This document shows, in pieces, positions 55,287 through 56,737 of a stretch of DNA of 56,737 bases (position 1 is its first letter; every line of letters starts with the position of its first letter). Source of the DNA: Ignavibacteriota bacterium (GTDB lineage: Bacteria; Bacteroidota; Ignavibacteria; Kapaibacteriales; UBA2268); contig JAGQWJ010000017.1 of NCBI GenBank assembly GCA_020437395.1, positions 1 to 56,737 on the forward strand, written 5' to 3'. A program made the translations under genes and the position numbers. Under the pieces are notes generated by a model. It saw only the letters and a program-made list of their open reading frames with translations. It searched no databases and had not been told where the DNA came from.

Positions 55287-55484
55287 TTAAATACTTCTAG
55301 TATAACTAGCAATTTTTTGCTTAATTTCTTCTTTAGTTTTACCGAGTTTTTGCTGTATTTTACCTAATAACTCATCCTCTTTTCCTTCAGCATAAGTCAA
55401 ATCATTATCTGTTAATTCTGCAAAATCTTGTTTCAACTTTCCTTTGATTTCGTTCCAGTTTCCTTTAATCTCTAAGTTATCCAT
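55287..55484 (-). CDS. CsbD-family stress protein
   Basis: The product is 65 residues, the typical CsbD length, with the family pattern [50 protein letters not shown]. CsbD proteins are small helical proteins induced by general stress in many bacteria; their molecular role is not known. It is a single-gene unit with its own terminator. Confidence 0.9.
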   Translation of the reverse strand: MDNLEIKGNWNEIKGKLKQDFAELTDNDLTYAEGKEDELLGKIQQKLGKTKEEIKQKIASYTRSI

Positions 55485-55667
55485 ATTAACACTCCATCAT
55501 ATAATTAAACAAACTTGTTATACTTATTAGAACGAATAAAACTGTAAATATTGCAGATTATTCTGGATTAGCCGCTATTACAAGTCGATTATCACTTTTA
55601 TTGCTTCATAAATTGACTGTGTATAACTCAATTGTAGAAAGGTAATGATAAGAGTCTATTATTTTAT

Positions 55668-55675
55668 TAATTTTG
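55668..55675 (+). promoter_or_regulatory. possible -7 promoter element of purH
   Basis: TAATTTTG matches the TAnnTTTG element and lies 33 bases before the purH start. No TTTG was found at the proper distance upstream. Confidence 0.3.
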
Positions 55676-55708
55676 TAGTAACTAATTCAAAATAAAACAA
55701 AAAGATAA

Positions 55709-56737
55709 ATGAAAACCCCCTCAACACATAAAATAGAAAGAGCAATAATATCAGTCTCAGATAAGACTGGAGTAGTAGAATTTGCAAGAAGATTAGATTC
55801 ACTAGGTATAGATATATACTCAACTGGTGGAACAAAAGCAACAATTGCTAACGCAGGAATCCCGGTGCAATCTGTAAGTGCATTGACTGATTTCCCTGAG
55901 ATTATGGACGGTAGAGTGAAGACATTACACCCTGCAATACACTCAGGTATATTGGCAGATTTGGGTAAGCAAGATCACATAGACGAACTAGAAAAACACA
56001 ATTTGAAATCAATTGATTTGCTTGTAGTAAATCTATATCCATTCGAAGAAACACTAAAGAAAAATGCTCCACACGATGAGATGATAGAGAACATAGACAT
56101 CGGTGGCCCTACTATGCTTCGTGCAGCGGCTAAAAACTACAAATGGACTGCAGTAGTCGTTAATCCTGATAAATATGATACTGTTCTAAATGAACTAGAA
56201 AGTAACGGAAGCACTCTATCAGAAGGATTGAGAGTACAATTGGCGGGTGAAGTATTCAATCATACTGCTAGATATGACTCCATCATTTCTAACTATTTTA
56301 ACAAGCACAATCAAATTGATCTAGGACCAACTATTAATATTTCATTCAAGAAAGAGCAAGACCTACGATATGGTGAAAATCCACATCAATCGGCTGCTCT
56401 ATATGGGAATATTTCTGAAATATTTGAAAAGCTACATGGTAAAGAACTATCGTATAATAATATAATAGACATAGACTCTGCAGCAAGAATAATCAACGAA
56501 TTTTCTGATGACGAAGAACCAACAGTATCTATAATCAAGCATACTAACCCTTGTGGAGTTGGTCGTGGAAGCAACTTAGTAACGGCTTATGACAATGCTT
56601 TTGCTACTGATAGAGTTTCGCCTTTCGGTGGTATAATAGCAATGAACAAGACTCTAGATATAGAGATGGCAGAGAAAATACATAGTATATTCACAGAAGT
56701 TCTTATAGCTCCAGATTTCACTCCCGAGGCACTAGAA
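55709..56737 (+). CDS. purH: bifunctional AICAR transformylase/IMP cyclohydrolase, 5' part
   Basis: 343 codons are open to the window end, so the gene is cut by the boundary. The N-terminal IMP cyclohydrolase domain (MGS-like fold) is complete: RAIISVSDKTGVVEFARRL, IYSTGGTKATIANAGI, PEIMDGRVKTLHPAIHSGIL, LLVVNLYPFEETL, ENIDIGGPTMLRAAAKNY. The transformylase domain begins with QDLRYGENPHQSAALYGN and continues through SIIKHTNPCGVGRG and FGGIIAMNK. PurH makes the last two steps of IMP synthesis. The C-terminal third is outside. Confidence 0.97.
   Translation, partial: MKTPSTHKIERAIISVSDKTGVVEFARRLDSLGIDIYSTGGTKATIANAGIPVQSVSALTDFPEIMDGRVKTLHPAIHSGILADLGKQDHIDELEKHNLKSIDLLVVNLYPFEETLKKNAPHDEMIENIDIGGPTMLRAAAKNYKWTAVVVNPDKYDTVLNELESNGSTLSEGLRVQLAGEVFNHTARYDSIISNYFNKHNQIDLGPTINISFKKEQDLRYGENPHQSAALYGNISEIFEKLHGKELSYNNIIDIDSAARIINEFSDDEEPTVSIIKHTNPCGVGRGSNLVTAYDNAFATDRVSPFGGIIAMNKTLDIEMAEKIHSIFTEVLIAPDFTPEALE

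Overview
The window is a low-GC bacterial chromosome segment from a member of the FCB group, probably a Bacteroidota or Bacteroidota-related lineage such as Kapabacteria or Ignavibacteria. The support is several secreted proteins ending in type IX secretion (T9SS) sorting tails, a C25-like peptidase, a YCF48-type repeat protein, TPR-membrane-adenylate cyclases, a fused 2-oxoacid dehydrogenase E1, and one very good Bacteroidota-type promoter (TTTG-N20-TATATTTG at 49796-49827). The exact lineage is an inference. No rRNA, CRISPR array or insertion sequence was seen.

Layout. 1-4.8 kb is accessory: two lipoproteins, a small membrane protein, an Imm70-like immunity gene broken by one in-frame TGA, and a three-gene secreted/redox island flanked by two nearly identical terminators. 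4.8-16.2 kb (minus strand) is the core transcription/translation cluster secE-nusG-rplK-rplA-rplJ-rplL-rpoB-rpoC, preceded by tRNA-Tyr, tRNA-Gly, tRNA-Thr and tRNA-Trp. The tuf gene that usually sits in this cluster is missing. 16.8-35.3 kb carries a BtaA-like betaine-lipid enzyme, a C25-like secreted protein interrupted by an amber codon, PnuC, a diheme cytochrome c, an ECF sigma operon ending in a lipoprotein MsrA, CorA, an M16 peptidase, an EamA transporter, a glycosyltransferase and a large T9SS cargo protein.

35.3-35.8 kb is a 457-base AT-rich gap with DnaA-box-like sites directly upstream of dnaA. Most genes to its left, including the ribosomal and RNA polymerase operon, point left, and the genes just to its right point right. 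This makes it a good oriC candidate. To the right come dnaA, an MltB-like transglycosylase, a PH-domain membrane protein, the fused E1 and miaB. Then follows a leftward operon of three paralogous TPR-cyclases, an SDR with replaced catalytic residues, and a tandem pair of UmuD-like proteins. The window ends with an aldehyde dehydrogenase, an MBOAT/SGNH acylation pair, SdpI- and CsbD-family proteins, and the 5' part of purH, which runs off the end.

The most interesting locus is the UmuD-like pair at 49871-50787. The first protein keeps an Ala-Gly cleavage site but has lost both catalytic residues (Ser to Met, Lys to Arg). The second keeps the Ser-Lys dyad but has no obvious cleavage site. This suggests a substrate and protease split over two adjacent genes, with no umuC in view.
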